Assembly (NCBI GenBank): GCA_021770065.1 | Contig: JAETRR010000021.1 | Span: 1 to 61,980, forward strand | Direction: 5' to 3' | DNA from: Lachnoclostridium sp. | Lineage (GTDB): Bacteria > Bacillota > Clostridia > Lachnospirales > Lachnospiraceae | DNA length: 61,980 nt | Shown: piece after piece, positions 51,815 through 61,093 of the stretch | How positions within the stretch are numbered: the stretch's first letter is position 1 | How the letters are laid out: each line of letters starts with the position of its first letter | Notes under the pieces: generated by a model | The model's database searches: none | Seen by the model: only the letters and a program-made list of their open reading frames with translations | Told to the model about the DNA's origin: nothing | Position numbers and translations under genes: made by a program

Positions 51815-51923
51815 TTACTGTTCACTCCGTGACCAGTAACACGCTTCGCGATGCACAGAAATCGCAAAAACATGCGATTTCGCGCTGAAAAACTCGGGAT
51901 TTCCGCACAAAAATGTGCGGAAA
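51815..51923. repeat. Three consecutive hairpins upstream of ftsH
   Basis: TTACTGTTCACTCCGTGACC-AGTAA (51815-51839), GAAATCGC/GCGATTTC (51858-51881) and TTTCCGCACA/TGTGCGGAAA (51900-51923). The first is a relative of the 6728-6748 repeat. They lie between divergent ATPase and FtsH genes, upstream of the ftsH promoter. Function unknown; may be repeated palindromic elements. Confidence 0.75.
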
Positions 51924-51975
51924 CACCTCGCGGAACAGTGGCATGCGAACAGTACGAAAATTCACATCTTTCGTA

Positions 51976-52004
51976 TTGCTTTCTGGCAAAACACACACTA
52001 TAAT
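51976..52004 (+). promoter_or_regulatory. Sigma-A promoter of ftsH
   Basis: TTGCTT (51976-51981), a 17-nt spacer and TATAAT (51999-52004), giving a leader of about 75 nt with a TCACGGCGGCATAACTC... to GGTGA imperfect hairpin before AAGGAGG. A heat-shock element such as CIRCE is not visible. Confidence 0.75.
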
Positions 52005-52086
52005 AGAAGTGTTACCGTCACGGCGGCATAACTCTTATGCGGTGAAAACCTGTCTGTGTCCGGTGACAGATACAAGGAGGAGAAAG

Positions 52087-54138
52087 ATGGAAGAAAACAA
52101 CAATTCCAACCGCCCAGGCAATAACGGCGGCGGGGACAACAATAAAAACCCGAAGAACAGGCAGAGTATTCTGGTGGTTCTGATTATCACCATGATTTCT
52201 TTGCTGGCCTGGAACTATTTTAACGGAATGGGTGCCAACATTACCGTCATTACCTATGACGAATTTATGGAGATGCTTGAGAAGGATCAGGTGGAAAGCG
52301 TAGAACTGGCTTCCAATCAGCTCAAGATTACGGCGAAGGAAAAGAATGCCAGAGGCGGCGATATCGTCTATGCCACAGGCATTATGCCGGATTATCAGCT
52401 GGAGCAGAAGCTTAGCGAGGCGGGGGTGGAGTACAGTACACCCATCAGCGATATGCGCGAGACGATCCTCGCGGTTATTGTGAATTTTCTGCTTCCTCTG
52501 GCATTTATCTGGCTGATCTTCGGCGTTGTCATGCGGAAAATGGGCGGCGGCGGTATGATGGGCATGGGCGTCGGAAAAAGCAAGGCCAAGGTATACATCG
52601 AAAAGGAAACGGGCGTCACTTTCAAAGATGTGGCGGGAGAAGAGGAGGCAAAGGAATCCCTCCAGGAGGTTGTGGATTTTCTGCACAATCCGGGAAAATA
52701 TGCGGAGATCGGTGCAAAGCTTCCCAAGGGAGCCCTTCTCGTAGGCCCTCCGGGAACCGGAAAAACCCTGCTTGCCAAGGCAGTGGCGGGGGAGGCTCAT
52801 GTGCCCTTTTTCTCTCTGTCGGGTTCGGATTTTGTGGAAATGTTTGTAGGCGTGGGAGCTTCCCGTGTCCGGGATTTGTTTTCCGAGGCAAAGAAGCATT
52901 CCCCCTGTATTATTTTTATTGATGAGATTGACGCCATCGGCAAGAGCCGTGATTCCCGTTACGGCGGAGGAAATGACGAGCGTGAGCAGACCCTGAATCA
53001 GCTTCTGGCGGAGATGGACGGCTTTGACAGCCATACGGCCTGCCTGGTGCTTGGAGCCACCAACCGTCCGGAGGTGCTGGACCCGGCCCTCCTGCGTCCG
53101 GGGCGCTTTGACCGCCGCATTATCGTGGACCGGCCGGATCTGAAGGGACGTGTGGATATTCTGAAGGTTCATGCCAAGAATGTGAATATGGACGAGACTG
53201 TGGATCTGGACGAGATCGCTCTGGCGACCAGCGGAGCCGTGGGATCGGACCTGGCAAATATGATCAATGAGGCTGCGATTCTTGCAGTGAAGAACAGGAG
53301 AAAGGCCGTGGCCCAGAAGGATCTCTTTGAGGCCGTGGAGGTGGTTCTGGTAGGAAAAGAGAAAAAGGACCGCATTATGAGCAAGGAGGAGAGGCGTATT
53401 GTCTCCTACCATGAGGTGGGGCATGCACTGGTGAGCGCTCTGCAAAAGGATGCGGAGCCGGTACAGAAGATTACCATTGTTCCCCGTACCATGGGAGCGC
53501 TGGGCTATGTAATGCAGGTGCCGGAGGAAGAGAAGTATCTGAACACCAAAAAGGAGATTGATGCCATGCTGGTAGGCTATCTGGCAGGCCGGGCAGCGGA
53601 GGAGCTGGTTTTTGAAACCGTGACGACAGGAGCCTCCAATGACATTGAAAAGGCAACGCGCCTTGCCAGGGCCATGGTAACGCAGTACGGTATGTCCGAG
53701 AAGTTCGGCCTGATGGGTCTGGAGACAAAGGAGAATGAATACCTGACCGGGCGCACCATTATGAACTGCGGCGACGCCACGGCCGCCGAGGTGGACCAGG
53801 AAGTTATGAAGATCTTGAAAGATTCCTATGAGGAGGCCAAACGCCTTTTAAGCGAAAACCGCGATGTGATGGATAAGATTGCGGAATTTCTCATTCAGAA
53901 GGAAACGATCACGGGCAAAGAATTTATGAAGATCTTCCGGGAGGCCAAGGGGATCCCGGAGCCGGAGGAAGAAGACAAAGAAAAACCGGAGTCAGGATCC
54001 GGGGAGAAGGCGCAGACTGAACAGGCTGCAGAAATCCCGGATGAAACCGAAAAAGAAGAAGAAGCTGAGACCGCGGACAAAGGGGTGGAAGAGGAAAAGC
54101 CCAGGGTTCCGGAAGTGTTTGCAAGAGAGAGACGTTAA
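52087..54138 (+). CDS. ftsH: ATP-dependent zinc metalloprotease FtsH
   Basis: 683 residues from ATG 52087 (AAGGAGG 7 nt). Two TM helices bracket a periplasm-side domain (about 25-140), then AAA+ (Walker [14 protein letters not shown], Walker [12 protein letters not shown], second region of homology RPGRFDR) and the M41 site HEVGH at about residue 442. The very acidic C-terminus (last about 60 residues) is longer than in many FtsH. Degrades misfolded and regulatory membrane proteins. Upstream of uvrC, same strand. Confidence 0.96.
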   Translation: MEENNNSNRPGNNGGGDNNKNPKNRQSILVVLIITMISLLAWNYFNGMGANITVITYDEFMEMLEKDQVESVELASNQLKITAKEKNARGGDIVYATGIMPDYQLEQKLSEAGVEYSTPISDMRETILAVIVNFLLPLAFIWLIFGVVMRKMGGGGMMGMGVGKSKAKVYIEKETGVTFKDVAGEEEAKESLQEVVDFLHNPGKYAEIGAKLPKGALLVGPPGTGKTLLAKAVAGEAHVPFFSLSGSDFVEMFVGVGASRVRDLFSEAKKHSPCIIFIDEIDAIGKSRDSRYGGGNDEREQTLNQLLAEMDGFDSHTACLVLGATNRPEVLDPALLRPGRFDRRIIVDRPDLKGRVDILKVHAKNVNMDETVDLDEIALATSGAVGSDLANMINEAAILAVKNRRKAVAQKDLFEAVEVVLVGKEKKDRIMSKEERRIVSYHEVGHALVSALQKDAEPVQKITIVPRTMGALGYVMQVPEEEKYLNTKKEIDAMLVGYLAGRAAEELVFETVTTGASNDIEKATRLARAMVTQYGMSEKFGLMGLETKENEYLTGRTIMNCGDATAAEVDQEVMKILKDSYEEAKRLLSENRDVMDKIAEFLIQKETITGKEFMKIFREAKGIPEPEEEDKEKPESGSGEKAQTEQAAEIPDETEKEEEAETADKGVEEEKPRVPEVFARERR

Positions 54139-54181
54139 AAGCCTGCGGCCGGTTGAAAGGCACAGAAAGAGGATTTATGTG

Positions 54182-56044
54182 ATGTTTGATATTGAGGAAG
54201 AATTGAAAAAACTGCCTTCCAGGCCGGGTGTTTATCTGATGCACGATGAAAAAGACGCTATCATCTATGTGGGTAAGGCTGTTTCTTTAAAAAACCGGGT
54301 GCGGCAGTATTTTCAGTCCAGCCGGAATAAGGGCGTCAAGATCGAGCAGATGGTGACCCATATTGCCAGGTTTGAGTATATTATTACCGATTCCGAGCTG
54401 GAGGCATTGGTGCTGGAATGCAATCTTATTAAGGAGCACAGGCCCAAATACAATACCATGCTCATGGATGACAAGACCTATCCTTATATTAAAGTGACCG
54501 TGAATGAAGAGTACCCCCGGGTGCTCTTTTCACGTCAGTTAAAAAAGGACAAGGGGAAGTATTTCGGCCCCTATACAAGCGCTGGGGCGGTGAAGGATAC
54601 CATTGATCTGATTCATAAACTCTACCGGATCCGTACCTGCAGCCGGAATCTCCCCAGAGATATCGGAAAGGACCGGCCCTGCCTCAATTACCATATCAAG
54701 CAGTGCAATGCGCCCTGCCAGGGATATATTTCCCGGGAGGAATACGGGAAGAATGTGGCAAAGGCTCTGGAATTTCTGAACGGAAATTACGGGCCTCTTA
54801 TCCGGGAGCTGGAGGAGAAGATGAAGGCTGCGGCGGATGCCATGGAGTTTGAGGCGGCCATTGAGCAGAGGGAGCTTTTAAACAGTGTGAAGCAGATTGC
54901 ACAGAAGCAGAAGATCACGCACAGCGATATGGAGGATAAGGACATTATTGCCCTGGCAAGCGAGGGGGAAGATGCGGTGGTTCAGGTGTTCTTTATCCGG
55001 GACGGACGGCTTATCGGACGGGATCATTTTTATCTCAGGATAGCGGAGGGGGAGCAGACAAAGGAGATCTTAAGCAGCTTTATCAAGCAGTTTTACGCCG
55101 GGACTCCCTACATTCCCAGGGAACTGATGATTCAGGAAGCCATTGAGGACGGGGAGGTTATCGAGCAGTGGCTTTCCGCGCGGAAGGGACACCGCGTCTA
55201 CCTGCGGATTCCCAAGATTGGGACAAAGGAAAAGCTGGTGGAGCTGGCGAAGAAGAATGCCGCTCTGGTGCTGAGCCAGGACAAGGAGAAGATCAAACGG
55301 GAAGAGGGCCGCACCATCGGGGCCATGAAGGAGATTGCATCGCTTCTGGGCCTTTCGGGAATCAGCCGGGTGGAGGCTTTCGACATCTCCAATACCAATG
55401 GCTTCGAGTCCGTAGGTTCTATGGTGGTCTATGAAAAGGGGAAGCCAAAGCGCAGCGACTACCGGAAGTTTAAGATCCGTTCGGTCAAAGGGCCCGATGA
55501 TTATGCCAGTATGCGTGAAGTGCTGACCCGGCGTTTCCTTCACGGAATGGAGGAGGAACGGCAGCTTAAGGATAAGGAGATTTCCAGCCGGTTCGGAAGC
55601 TTTACGAAGTTTCCGGATCTGCTGATGATGGACGGCGGAAGAGGCCAGGTGAATATTGCCTTGGAGGTTCTTAAGGAGCTGAAGCTTACGATTCCGGTCT
55701 GCGGCATGGTAAAGGACGACAATCACCGCACCAGAGGGCTTTACTTTAACAATGTGGAGATCCCCATTGAGAAGAATTCCGAGGGCTTCCGGCTGATTAC
55801 GCGGATCCAGGACGAGGCTCACCGCTTTGCCATTGAATATCACCGGTCTCTGCGCAGTAAGGAACAGGTGCATTCTGTTCTGGATGATATCGGGGGCATC
55901 GGTCCTTCCAGGAGAAAAGCGCTGATGAAGCACTTTCAGTCTCTGGAGGCCATACGGCAGGCGGATGTGGATACGCTGGCAAAAGTTCCCTCCATGAACC
56001 GCCGGGCGGCGGAGCAGGTGTACGAATTTTTTCACGAAAAATAG
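54182..56044 (+). CDS. uvrC: Excinuclease ABC subunit C
   Basis: 620 residues from ATG 54182 with AGAGGA upstream. GIY-YIG nuclease (about 10-95: [19 protein letters not shown]), Cys-rich [20 protein letters not shown] domain (about 200-235), RNase H-like 5' nuclease ([31 protein letters not shown]) and C-terminal HhH. Makes both incisions in nucleotide excision repair with UvrA and UvrB. Confidence 0.96.
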   Translation: MFDIEEELKKLPSRPGVYLMHDEKDAIIYVGKAVSLKNRVRQYFQSSRNKGVKIEQMVTHIARFEYIITDSELEALVLECNLIKEHRPKYNTMLMDDKTYPYIKVTVNEEYPRVLFSRQLKKDKGKYFGPYTSAGAVKDTIDLIHKLYRIRTCSRNLPRDIGKDRPCLNYHIKQCNAPCQGYISREEYGKNVAKALEFLNGNYGPLIRELEEKMKAAADAMEFEAAIEQRELLNSVKQIAQKQKITHSDMEDKDIIALASEGEDAVVQVFFIRDGRLIGRDHFYLRIAEGEQTKEILSSFIKQFYAGTPYIPRELMIQEAIEDGEVIEQWLSARKGHRVYLRIPKIGTKEKLVELAKKNAALVLSQDKEKIKREEGRTIGAMKEIASLLGLSGISRVEAFDISNTNGFESVGSMVVYEKGKPKRSDYRKFKIRSVKGPDDYASMREVLTRRFLHGMEEERQLKDKEISSRFGSFTKFPDLLMMDGGRGQVNIALEVLKELKLTIPVCGMVKDDNHRTRGLYFNNVEIPIEKNSEGFRLITRIQDEAHRFAIEYHRSLRSKEQVHSVLDDIGGIGPSRRKALMKHFQSLEAIRQADVDTLAKVPSMNRRAAEQVYEFFHEK

Positions 56045-56064
56045 AAAACCGGTTATTTCCCAAA

Positions 56065-56112
56065 AGAATCCCTGGACTGTGCGCTGCTGCGGTCTGGGGA
56101 TTCTGAATTTTA
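56065..56112 (+). terminator. Terminator after uvrC
   Basis: AGAATCCC (56065-56072) pairs with GGGATTCT (56097-56104), with GAC/GTC inside, then GAATTTTA. Ends the ftsH-uvrC transcript. Confidence 0.75.
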
Positions 56113-56188
56113 TCCTTATCCGGCATCATTCGAGTTTTGTTTATGTGTTGGCAAATATACTTATTGAAATGCGGAATTTTTGTTTACG

Positions 56189-56216
56189 TTGTTCGAAAAA
56201 TATGATATGGTATAAA
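56189..56216 (+). promoter_or_regulatory. Promoter of the BlaI/M56 pair
   Basis: TTGTTC (56189-56194), 16-nt spacer, TATAAA (56211-56216); AT-rich leader to GGAGG before ATG 56257. No clear TACA..TGTA BlaI-type operator in the promoter itself. Confidence 0.6.
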
Positions 56217-56256
56217 TATAATTAAATTTTAAAATTTTAATAATTGGAGGTTAAAA

Positions 56257-56664
56257 ATGGCAAGAGCAGCAGAAAAACCCCTGGAGCGCATCGGGGGAAA
56301 GAAAAGATTATCGGCGATGGAACTGAAGTTTATGGAAATAATCTGGGCACACCCGGAGGGAATCAGCAGTGAGGAGATCTACCGGCAGTTTCCACAGGCA
56401 CGGGGGACCAAGAGTACGGTTTTGTACAATATTTCCGAGAAAGGCTATATCACGAATCGCCAGGAGGGGCTTCACCATATCTACACTCCTCTGGTAACTC
56501 GTCTGGAATATGAACAGGCGCTGATCTGCCAGGAATTGGAAAAAACTTTCGGGAACAGTTCTTTTGAGCGTCTGGTGGCTGCATTCTGCGGAAAGGAGGA
56601 GCTCACAGAGGGACAGAAGGAAAAAGTCCGGGAACTGCTGGATGAGATAGAGGAGGAGGCATGA
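56257..56664 (+). CDS. BlaI/MecI/CopY-family transcriptional repressor
   Basis: 135 residues. Winged helix of the Penicillinase_R family (about 18-85: LSAMELKFMEIIWAHPEGISSEEIYRQFPQA, TKSTVLYNISEKGYI) and a dimerisation helix at the C-terminus. Represses target promoters until cleaved, normally after signalling by the M56 protein encoded by the overlapping next gene (ATGA). No beta-lactamase gene is nearby. Confidence 0.92.
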   Translation: MARAAEKPLERIGGKKRLSAMELKFMEIIWAHPEGISSEEIYRQFPQARGTKSTVLYNISEKGYITNRQEGLHHIYTPLVTRLEYEQALICQELEKTFGNSSFERLVAAFCGKEELTEGQKEKVRELLDEIEEEA

Positions 56665-58124
56665 CATTTTTTGAGGGAGAACTTATGATTCTCTGGAGGC
56701 TCAGTGATCTGGTTCTGCTGTTTTTTACGGGAGTTTTGATCCAGAATATTCTGTTCCTGCTTTTTGCAGGGGGACGAAAGTTCCTGGAAAAGAGAATATC
56801 CATGTGCAGTATCCGCAGACTGATGAAACTGGTTTTGTGGTACTCTTTGATTTTTCTGCCGGTGATAGCGGGAATTGTGATGCTTAAAGCTACTTATACA
56901 CGTTTTGGGCCGTCGACGAAATGGATCGGGAAAGGAGGAGAATCAGAGTATCCACTGATTTACGTGGATTTGGAATCTTTTAGTTATAGGACTGCTTATG
57001 GAAACCACTGGATCTTTCTATTGATTTTAGGTGTGTGGATGGCAGGCGTTCTCGTAAAAGGGATATTGCCTTGTTTGAGAACGCACCGTGTACTTAAAAA
57101 TTTGCAAAGAAGCAAAGAGGTACAGCCAGATCCGGCGCTTGTAGGAATGATTCGGAGACTGGAGAGAGAGCTGGGAGTAAGGAGAGAGGTGGAAATCATA
57201 GAAAGTCCGCTGCTGTCGGTTCCTTTTGTGACAGGCTGGTTCCGCAGCAGGTTGTATTTCCCAAGTCAAATCCGGGATGAGAAAGCCCGGAGGCTGCTTC
57301 TTCTTCATGAGCTGACACATTGCCGCCGTTGGGACGGTTTTTACCGCAGACTTTTATTCCTGCTGGGGGATCTGTACTGGTTTAATCCGTTTATGAATTT
57401 GTTTGCGAATTATTTTACAGAGGTCAGTGAGATGGCCTGTGACGATGAGGTTTTAGAGAAATGTTCCGTCAGTGAGCAGAAGTTCTATGCAAAGCTTCTG
57501 GTTTCCCTTGAGACGGGAGAAGACTTTTTAAGGCCGGCGGTTGCATTGACCGGACATGCAGAGAGTGGGTTGGAAAGGAGATTAAAGAATATGATGAAAA
57601 AAGAAAAGAAAAGAAGTAAGTGGAGTGTTATGCTGGTGATGGCGGTTGTATTGGGCATGTGTCCGCTGACAACGGTATCTGCAGCTTCCGGAGTATCCGT
57701 GCTGCAGGATAAAATCATTAAGATGACGTTTCCGGATATTGAGGAAGAGATGAATGGATTTCAGAATACGCTGACAGAGGAGGTGGACTTTGAAGAGCTG
57801 GGGGAGACGCGGGAACTGGGAATTCACTTAGGAGCGAGAAATGAGACCATAGATACGACATTGAAAGGGACAGAAGCAGTTGTAGTGGAAACAAAGTCGT
57901 TGAAAAAAGGAGATAAAATACATTTTTCAATATGGGGAGATAAAACTACAGATCAGTTCCGGGCAGGGTGTAAGGACAGTTCCGGAAAAACAGTTTCTGT
58001 TACGGCCTCTGAAGGCGAGATTTTTCACATATTTACGATACCAAAGGATGACACCTATATTTTGTTTATACAAGGGATTTCTGCAGGTAATGTTCATGTG
58101 ACGGGAAGAGTTGCGTTAAAGTAA
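56661..58124 (+). CDS. BlaR1-like M56 membrane metallopeptidase
   Basis: 487 residues. Four membrane helices (three in residues 1-135, one near 320-340), between them the M56 domain with zinc site HELTHCRRWD near residue 215 and a downstream EMACDDEVLEK. The extracellular C-terminal part (about 145 residues) is short and not a penicillin-binding domain, so the signal is not a beta-lactam by this design. Partners the BlaI-like repressor. Confidence 0.88.
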   Translation: MTFFEGELMILWRLSDLVLLFFTGVLIQNILFLLFAGGRKFLEKRISMCSIRRLMKLVLWYSLIFLPVIAGIVMLKATYTRFGPSTKWIGKGGESEYPLIYVDLESFSYRTAYGNHWIFLLILGVWMAGVLVKGILPCLRTHRVLKNLQRSKEVQPDPALVGMIRRLERELGVRREVEIIESPLLSVPFVTGWFRSRLYFPSQIRDEKARRLLLLHELTHCRRWDGFYRRLLFLLGDLYWFNPFMNLFANYFTEVSEMACDDEVLEKCSVSEQKFYAKLLVSLETGEDFLRPAVALTGHAESGLERRLKNMMKKEKKRSKWSVMLVMAVVLGMCPLTTVSAASGVSVLQDKIIKMTFPDIEEEMNGFQNTLTEEVDFEELGETRELGIHLGARNETIDTTLKGTEAVVVETKSLKKGDKIHFSIWGDKTTDQFRAGCKDSSGKTVSVTASEGEIFHIFTIPKDDTYILFIQGISAGNVHVTGRVALK

Positions 58125-58186
58125 TAATGGGTGTGTGCTGTTATATATGTGTATTGATAAATGCTGAAATAGAATCAAAATAAATA

Positions 58187-58215
58187 TTGACATAATTATA
58201 GATATAGAATATAAT
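58187..58215 (+). promoter_or_regulatory. Consensus promoter of the secreted-protein locus
   Basis: TTGACA (58187-58192), a 17-nt spacer and TATAAT (58210-58215), both perfect. TAATTATA/TATAATTA (58193-58200, 58210-58217) form a dyad around the spacer, a likely repressor site. Confidence 0.85.
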
Positions 58216-58286
58216 TATAATTAGGGTTTGGCCATACCTCAAATTATTAATGTAAGGTGACTGATTTTACAAAGGAGGACATTAAT

Positions 58287-59066
58287 TTGAAACGTATAAT
58301 TTCTTTGATGTTTGTATTTATTTTATCACTTGGTTCAGTTGTCTCAGTATCTGCTGCTGGTAAGCCTTTAGAGGTACCAACTTTGTCAGAAGACGAGATG
58401 GCAGCAATTCAGCAGGATAAGGCTGAACAGGCCGAAAATCTTTTGACAGGTGAGGTGTTAACAGACATAATAAAAAATTGTGACTATCAGGTCAGTAATA
58501 ATGGTGTGGAATTTACCTATATTGAACCGATGAATGTGGAATACACTATGGCTGCCAAAAAAGATGATGCTGCTATTTATAAAGCAGTTAGCATTACTAT
58601 GGTGCCTAAAGAGGGTGAGTTAAATACACTTATAAGTAATGTACAGAATGTACGGGCCGGCACTCAGTCAAATTATAGATCAGATATAGATCCGTCTTTA
58701 AGTATAACAGGATATATTACTGTTTATTTTAAATATCAGAAAAATGGCGGAAATGAATTTGTAGGTATGACTTCCATAAGCGGCGGGTACAACAGATCGG
58801 ATCGGAGCGTTGGTGTACAGTCCCAGTCGGTTGAAGTTGCGCAAAAGGGGCAAACTTATGAGAACGGATATCAGTTACAAAGTACAACAAAGAGCGTTTC
58901 CGGTACCACGTGGTCATTTAATATTTCTTCTGCGTGGTATCCTGTGCAAACAGGAGTAGCAACCACTATGGTAGGGGCATATTATACGTTTACCATGAAA
59001 CGTGGTACAGGAAATCCTTGGTCACATACGGTATATTGTCCGATTGATGTGAATCCGGTAGGATAG
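58287..59066 (+). CDS. Secreted protein, function unknown
   Basis: 259 residues from TTG 58287, chosen since AAAGGAGG sits 8 nt upstream and it gives a proper signal peptide (LKRIISLMFVFILSLGSVVS, cleavage after SVSAA). The mature part is polar and rich in Ser, Thr, Tyr, Gly and Val, consistent with beta structure; the C-terminus ends YCPIDVNPVG. No family is recognised. It is followed by a small membrane protein, as is the second secreted protein at 59681. Confidence 0.78.
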   Translation: MKRIISLMFVFILSLGSVVSVSAAGKPLEVPTLSEDEMAAIQQDKAEQAENLLTGEVLTDIIKNCDYQVSNNGVEFTYIEPMNVEYTMAAKKDDAAIYKAVSITMVPKEGELNTLISNVQNVRAGTQSNYRSDIDPSLSITGYITVYFKYQKNGGNEFVGMTSISGGYNRSDRSVGVQSQSVEVAQKGQTYENGYQLQSTTKSVSGTTWSFNISSAWYPVQTGVATTMVGAYYTFTMKRGTGNPWSHTVYCPIDVNPVG

Positions 59067-59097
59067 GGATGTCGATTTTAGGTTTTGGAGGTAGAAA

Positions 59098-59469
59098 ATG
59101 CGCAATGCTAAAATATTTTCTTATATCATGCTTCTGCTTGCAGAGGGCATGGCGATATTAAAGGATACTTATTTTTATAGCATGCAGCGACAGGCTTCAA
59201 TGCGCTATCGGGTGGATTTGGTAATGGCTTACAGGCTGATTCCGATATGTGCTATTGGAGTGCTCCTTGCTTTTGCTGTATTCTATGGAAAAGCATGCAG
59301 ACTATTGGGAATATTTCTTGGATTAATTGCATTGAATATCGGCTTGCTGATGTGCAATTATTATGTACTTATTCTTCGTGATTATTCTGGAGTTGTCCTT
59401 ATAATTGGATTTTCTGCAGGGAGCAGCATTGCGCAGATAATATCGGATAAGATTCAACACGAATCGTAG
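59098..59469 (+). CDS. Small membrane protein, function unknown
   Basis: 123 residues with about four hydrophobic segments (7-25, 45-63, 70-90, 95-115). GGAGG lies 6 nt before the ATG. Located 31 nt after the secreted protein gene, so co-transcribed. A partner, immunity or export role is possible, without motif evidence. Confidence 0.68.
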   Translation: MRNAKIFSYIMLLLAEGMAILKDTYFYSMQRQASMRYRVDLVMAYRLIPICAIGVLLAFAVFYGKACRLLGIFLGLIALNIGLLMCNYYVLILRDYSGVVLIIGFSAGSSIAQIISDKIQHES

Positions 59470-59522
59470 AGGAAAAGTGCTTACTGTTGATTCTGGGTAA
59501 AAAGGAGTTAAAGCCGGATTGA

Positions 59523-59636
59523 GATGCTTTAAGAGGAGAAGCTGTTTTAGTTTGGAGTGGGGTGATTTAAAACTTGATGTATCTGGTTTATGCTTAGGGG
59601 AAAAGCGGTGAAGCTATACATAATGTATTAATAATT
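59523..59636 (+). repeat. 114-bp direct repeat, copy 1
   Basis: Differs from 60595-60708 at only five positions. It carries the end of a small gene (DALRGEAVLVWSGVI and stop), then TTATGCTTAGGGG...ATACATAATGTATTAA. The palindrome TACATAATGTA (59617-59627) resembles BlaI/CopY-type TACA..TGTA operators. Precedes the second secreted gene. The rest of 59470-59680 holds no gene. Confidence 0.9.
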
Positions 59637-59680
59637 AAATGAAAAGCTGCTGGATTAAAGAAGCGGCAGAAAGGAGTTTT

Positions 59681-60160
59681 ATGATTATTAGAAGAAGATT
59701 GTATGCTCTTATTAAAAAGAGTGTTTGTGCTTTAATGGTAGTAATGGTGTTATTTACTTTATCTGGAGGATATGAAGTGTATGCGGCTAAAAGTGCCCAT
59801 CCGGTTGATGAAAATACGGTGAACAATACTTTGGGAGAGGGAGGCATCGCAGCTCCAAGAGCTATTAAAACTGTAGATACAACGATAAAAGATTCCATGA
59901 GTCAAGGTGGATGCTGGGCGCAAGTTGTTTTTAAAGTCAGCGGAACTTATGCATACAATGGTTCCAATCTTATAAATACAAACATGACTGTTTCCATAAA
60001 ATCTGCACCAAGCGATTGGACAGTGGCAATTGATGGCGTTGGTTATGAATTAAGCGGCACAAATCTGCTTGTAAAAATCAGATATCATTATAAAGCTTCA
60101 TACTATGATTGTGCTTTTACAGGCGGCTATGTCTATACTATGGTAGAAGGTGTGGTTTAA
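59681..60160 (+). CDS. Secreted protein, function unknown
   Basis: 159 residues from ATG 59681 (GAAAGGAG 5 nt). Signal peptide with hydrophobic core VCALMVVMVLFTLSGGYEV and cleavage near VYAA. The mature part has Cys residues (GGCWAQ, YYDCAF) that may form a disulfide, and repeating beta-like segments (VFKVSGTYAYNGSNL, LLVKIRYHYKASYY). Unrecognised family. Followed by a two-TM protein, mirroring the 58287-59098 pair. Confidence 0.75.
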   Translation: MIIRRRLYALIKKSVCALMVVMVLFTLSGGYEVYAAKSAHPVDENTVNNTLGEGGIAAPRAIKTVDTTIKDSMSQGGCWAQVVFKVSGTYAYNGSNLINTNMTVSIKSAPSDWTVAIDGVGYELSGTNLLVKIRYHYKASYYDCAFTGGYVYTMVEGVV

Positions 60161-60201
60161 AAGGCAGTTCACTATAAAGCAGGTTACAGGAAGGGAGACA
60201 T

Positions 60202-60477
60202 ATGGCAGAGAAAAAGAAAAAAAGCTGGATTATCGTTACAAATAAAAAGACCTATCTGTTTTTGGCAGCAGCATTGTGCTGTGCTGCTTTCCTGGCAGGG
60301 GATGCGGTTTATGTATTTGTGCTGAAGCAGAGAGAGATTGTTGATTTTGCAGGTGATGTGATAAAATGTCTTGTGATATCCCTTATATGCATCTATTTCT
60401 TTGTCCGTTTTAATACTTATTCACATTTGTTCAATCCAGAGCATCCCAAGCCGGAATATGGAAAAGAGGATGAATGA
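60202..60477 (+). CDS. Small two-TM membrane protein
   Basis: 91 residues, AAGGGAG upstream. Lys-rich N-terminus, two hydrophobic segments (about 18-40 and 52-70) and an acidic C-terminus (NPEHPKPEYGKEDE). Unrecognised. May act with the adjacent secreted protein. Confidence 0.65.
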   Translation: MAEKKKKSWIIVTNKKTYLFLAAALCCAAFLAGDAVYVFVLKQREIVDFAGDVIKCLVISLICIYFFVRFNTYSHLFNPEHPKPEYGKEDE

Positions 60478-60518
60478 TTTCTGCAGGTATTTTGTTAAGG
60501 GAGGATGGAAAATATTTG

Positions 60519-60642
60519 ATGACAGAAAAGGGAAATCTATTATCTGCCGGAGAAGAATCTGCTTACGCTTGAAGAGCTTTCAGACGAAGAGTTCGATGCT
60601 TTAAGAGGAGAAGCTGTTTTGGTTTGGAGCGGTGTGATTTAA
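60519..60642 (+). pseudogene. Small ORF (about 40 aa) with a 1-nt frameshift
   Basis: From ATG 60519, reading through a GGG run with one extra G would give MTEK then EIYYLPEKNLLTLEELSDEE and FDALRGEAVLVWSGVI before stop 60642. The frames are broken by one base at about 60531. AAGGGAGG lies 14 nt before the ATG, somewhat distant. The 3' 15 codons are repeated exactly in protein terms at 59523. Confidence 0.55.
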
Positions 60643-60708
60643 AACTTGACGTATCTGGTTTATGCTTAGGGGAAAAGCGGTGAAGCTATACATAATGTAT
60701 TAACAATT
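60595..60708 (+). repeat. 114-bp direct repeat, copy 2
   Basis: Second copy of the 59523-59636 repeat, 1,072 bp downstream, including the TACATAATGTA dyad at 60689-60699. Together they frame the unit 59637-60594 with one secreted and one membrane protein gene. Between here and 60819 I see only AT-rich sequence. Confidence 0.9.
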
Positions 60709-60819
60709 GGATTTTAATTTTAAAATAGAGGGAAAATTCATAAGAAGCATCATTTTGATTTAGAATAATTATTGAGTACGACATAAAATATGCGTTTTCG
60801 AATATGGAGAAACTTATTT

Positions 60820-60933
60820 ATGAATTATTATGGATATATAATGTTTATATTTAATTGCATTATGACGATTGTAGAATTTATATCCTATATTTTGATAATC
60901 ATATGTGCCATTAAATATCTAAGGAAACGATGA
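60820..60933 (+). CDS. 37-residue hydrophobic peptide, possible type I toxin
   Basis: Starts ATG 60820 with GGAGA 10 nt upstream. MNYYGYIMFIFNCIMTIVEF then ISYILIIICAIKYLRKR: a single membrane helix with a basic tail, typical of small holin-like or type I antitoxin-controlled toxins, though also of other membrane microproteins. A tight hairpin follows 4 nt after the stop. Confidence 0.6.
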   Translation: MNYYGYIMFIFNCIMTIVEFISYILIIICAIKYLRKR

Positions 60934-60936
60934 TTT

Positions 60937-60961
60937 ACAAAGGGGCAGTATGCCCCTTTGT
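60937..60961 (+). terminator. Hairpin directly after the 37-aa ORF
   Basis: ACAAAGGGGCA-GTA-TGCCCCTTTGT, perfect 11-bp stem with a 3-nt loop, starting 4 nt after the stop. No T tract follows; it may serve as an mRNA end or stabiliser. Confidence 0.75.
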
Positions 60962-61008
60962 GCAGACTGTAGACAAAGCCTATCCCATATTTCAAATTAT
61001 ATTGTATT

Positions 61009-61054
61009 AAAAGAGCCGAAAGTTCCGTGCTTATACGGACTTTCAGGCTCTTTT
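61009..61054. terminator. Hairpin at the transposase 5' end
   Basis: AAAAGAGCC and AAAGT.CCGT pair with ACGG.CTTT and GGCTCTTTT. A TATAAT (61059-61064) follows, upstream of the transposase ATG. May be the element's left-end structure or a terminator that blocks read-through into it. Confidence 0.6.
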
Positions 61055-61093
61055 CTGGTATAATAAAAGTATCAAAACAGGGGGGATACTTCT

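Noticed and set aside
52018..53445. A 475-codon open frame antisense to ftsH.
   Set aside because: Opposite to the conserved AAA+ domain; no RBS or family match, composition typical of shadow frames.
56257..58124. A beta-lactam resistance regulator pair.
   Set aside because: The M56 protein lacks a penicillin-binding sensor domain and no beta-lactamase or PBP gene is adjacent.
58257..58286. Start of the first secreted protein at 58257.
   Set aside because: It would place ten polar residues before the signal peptide and include its own RBS in the coding region; TTG 58287 has AAAGGAGG at correct spacing.
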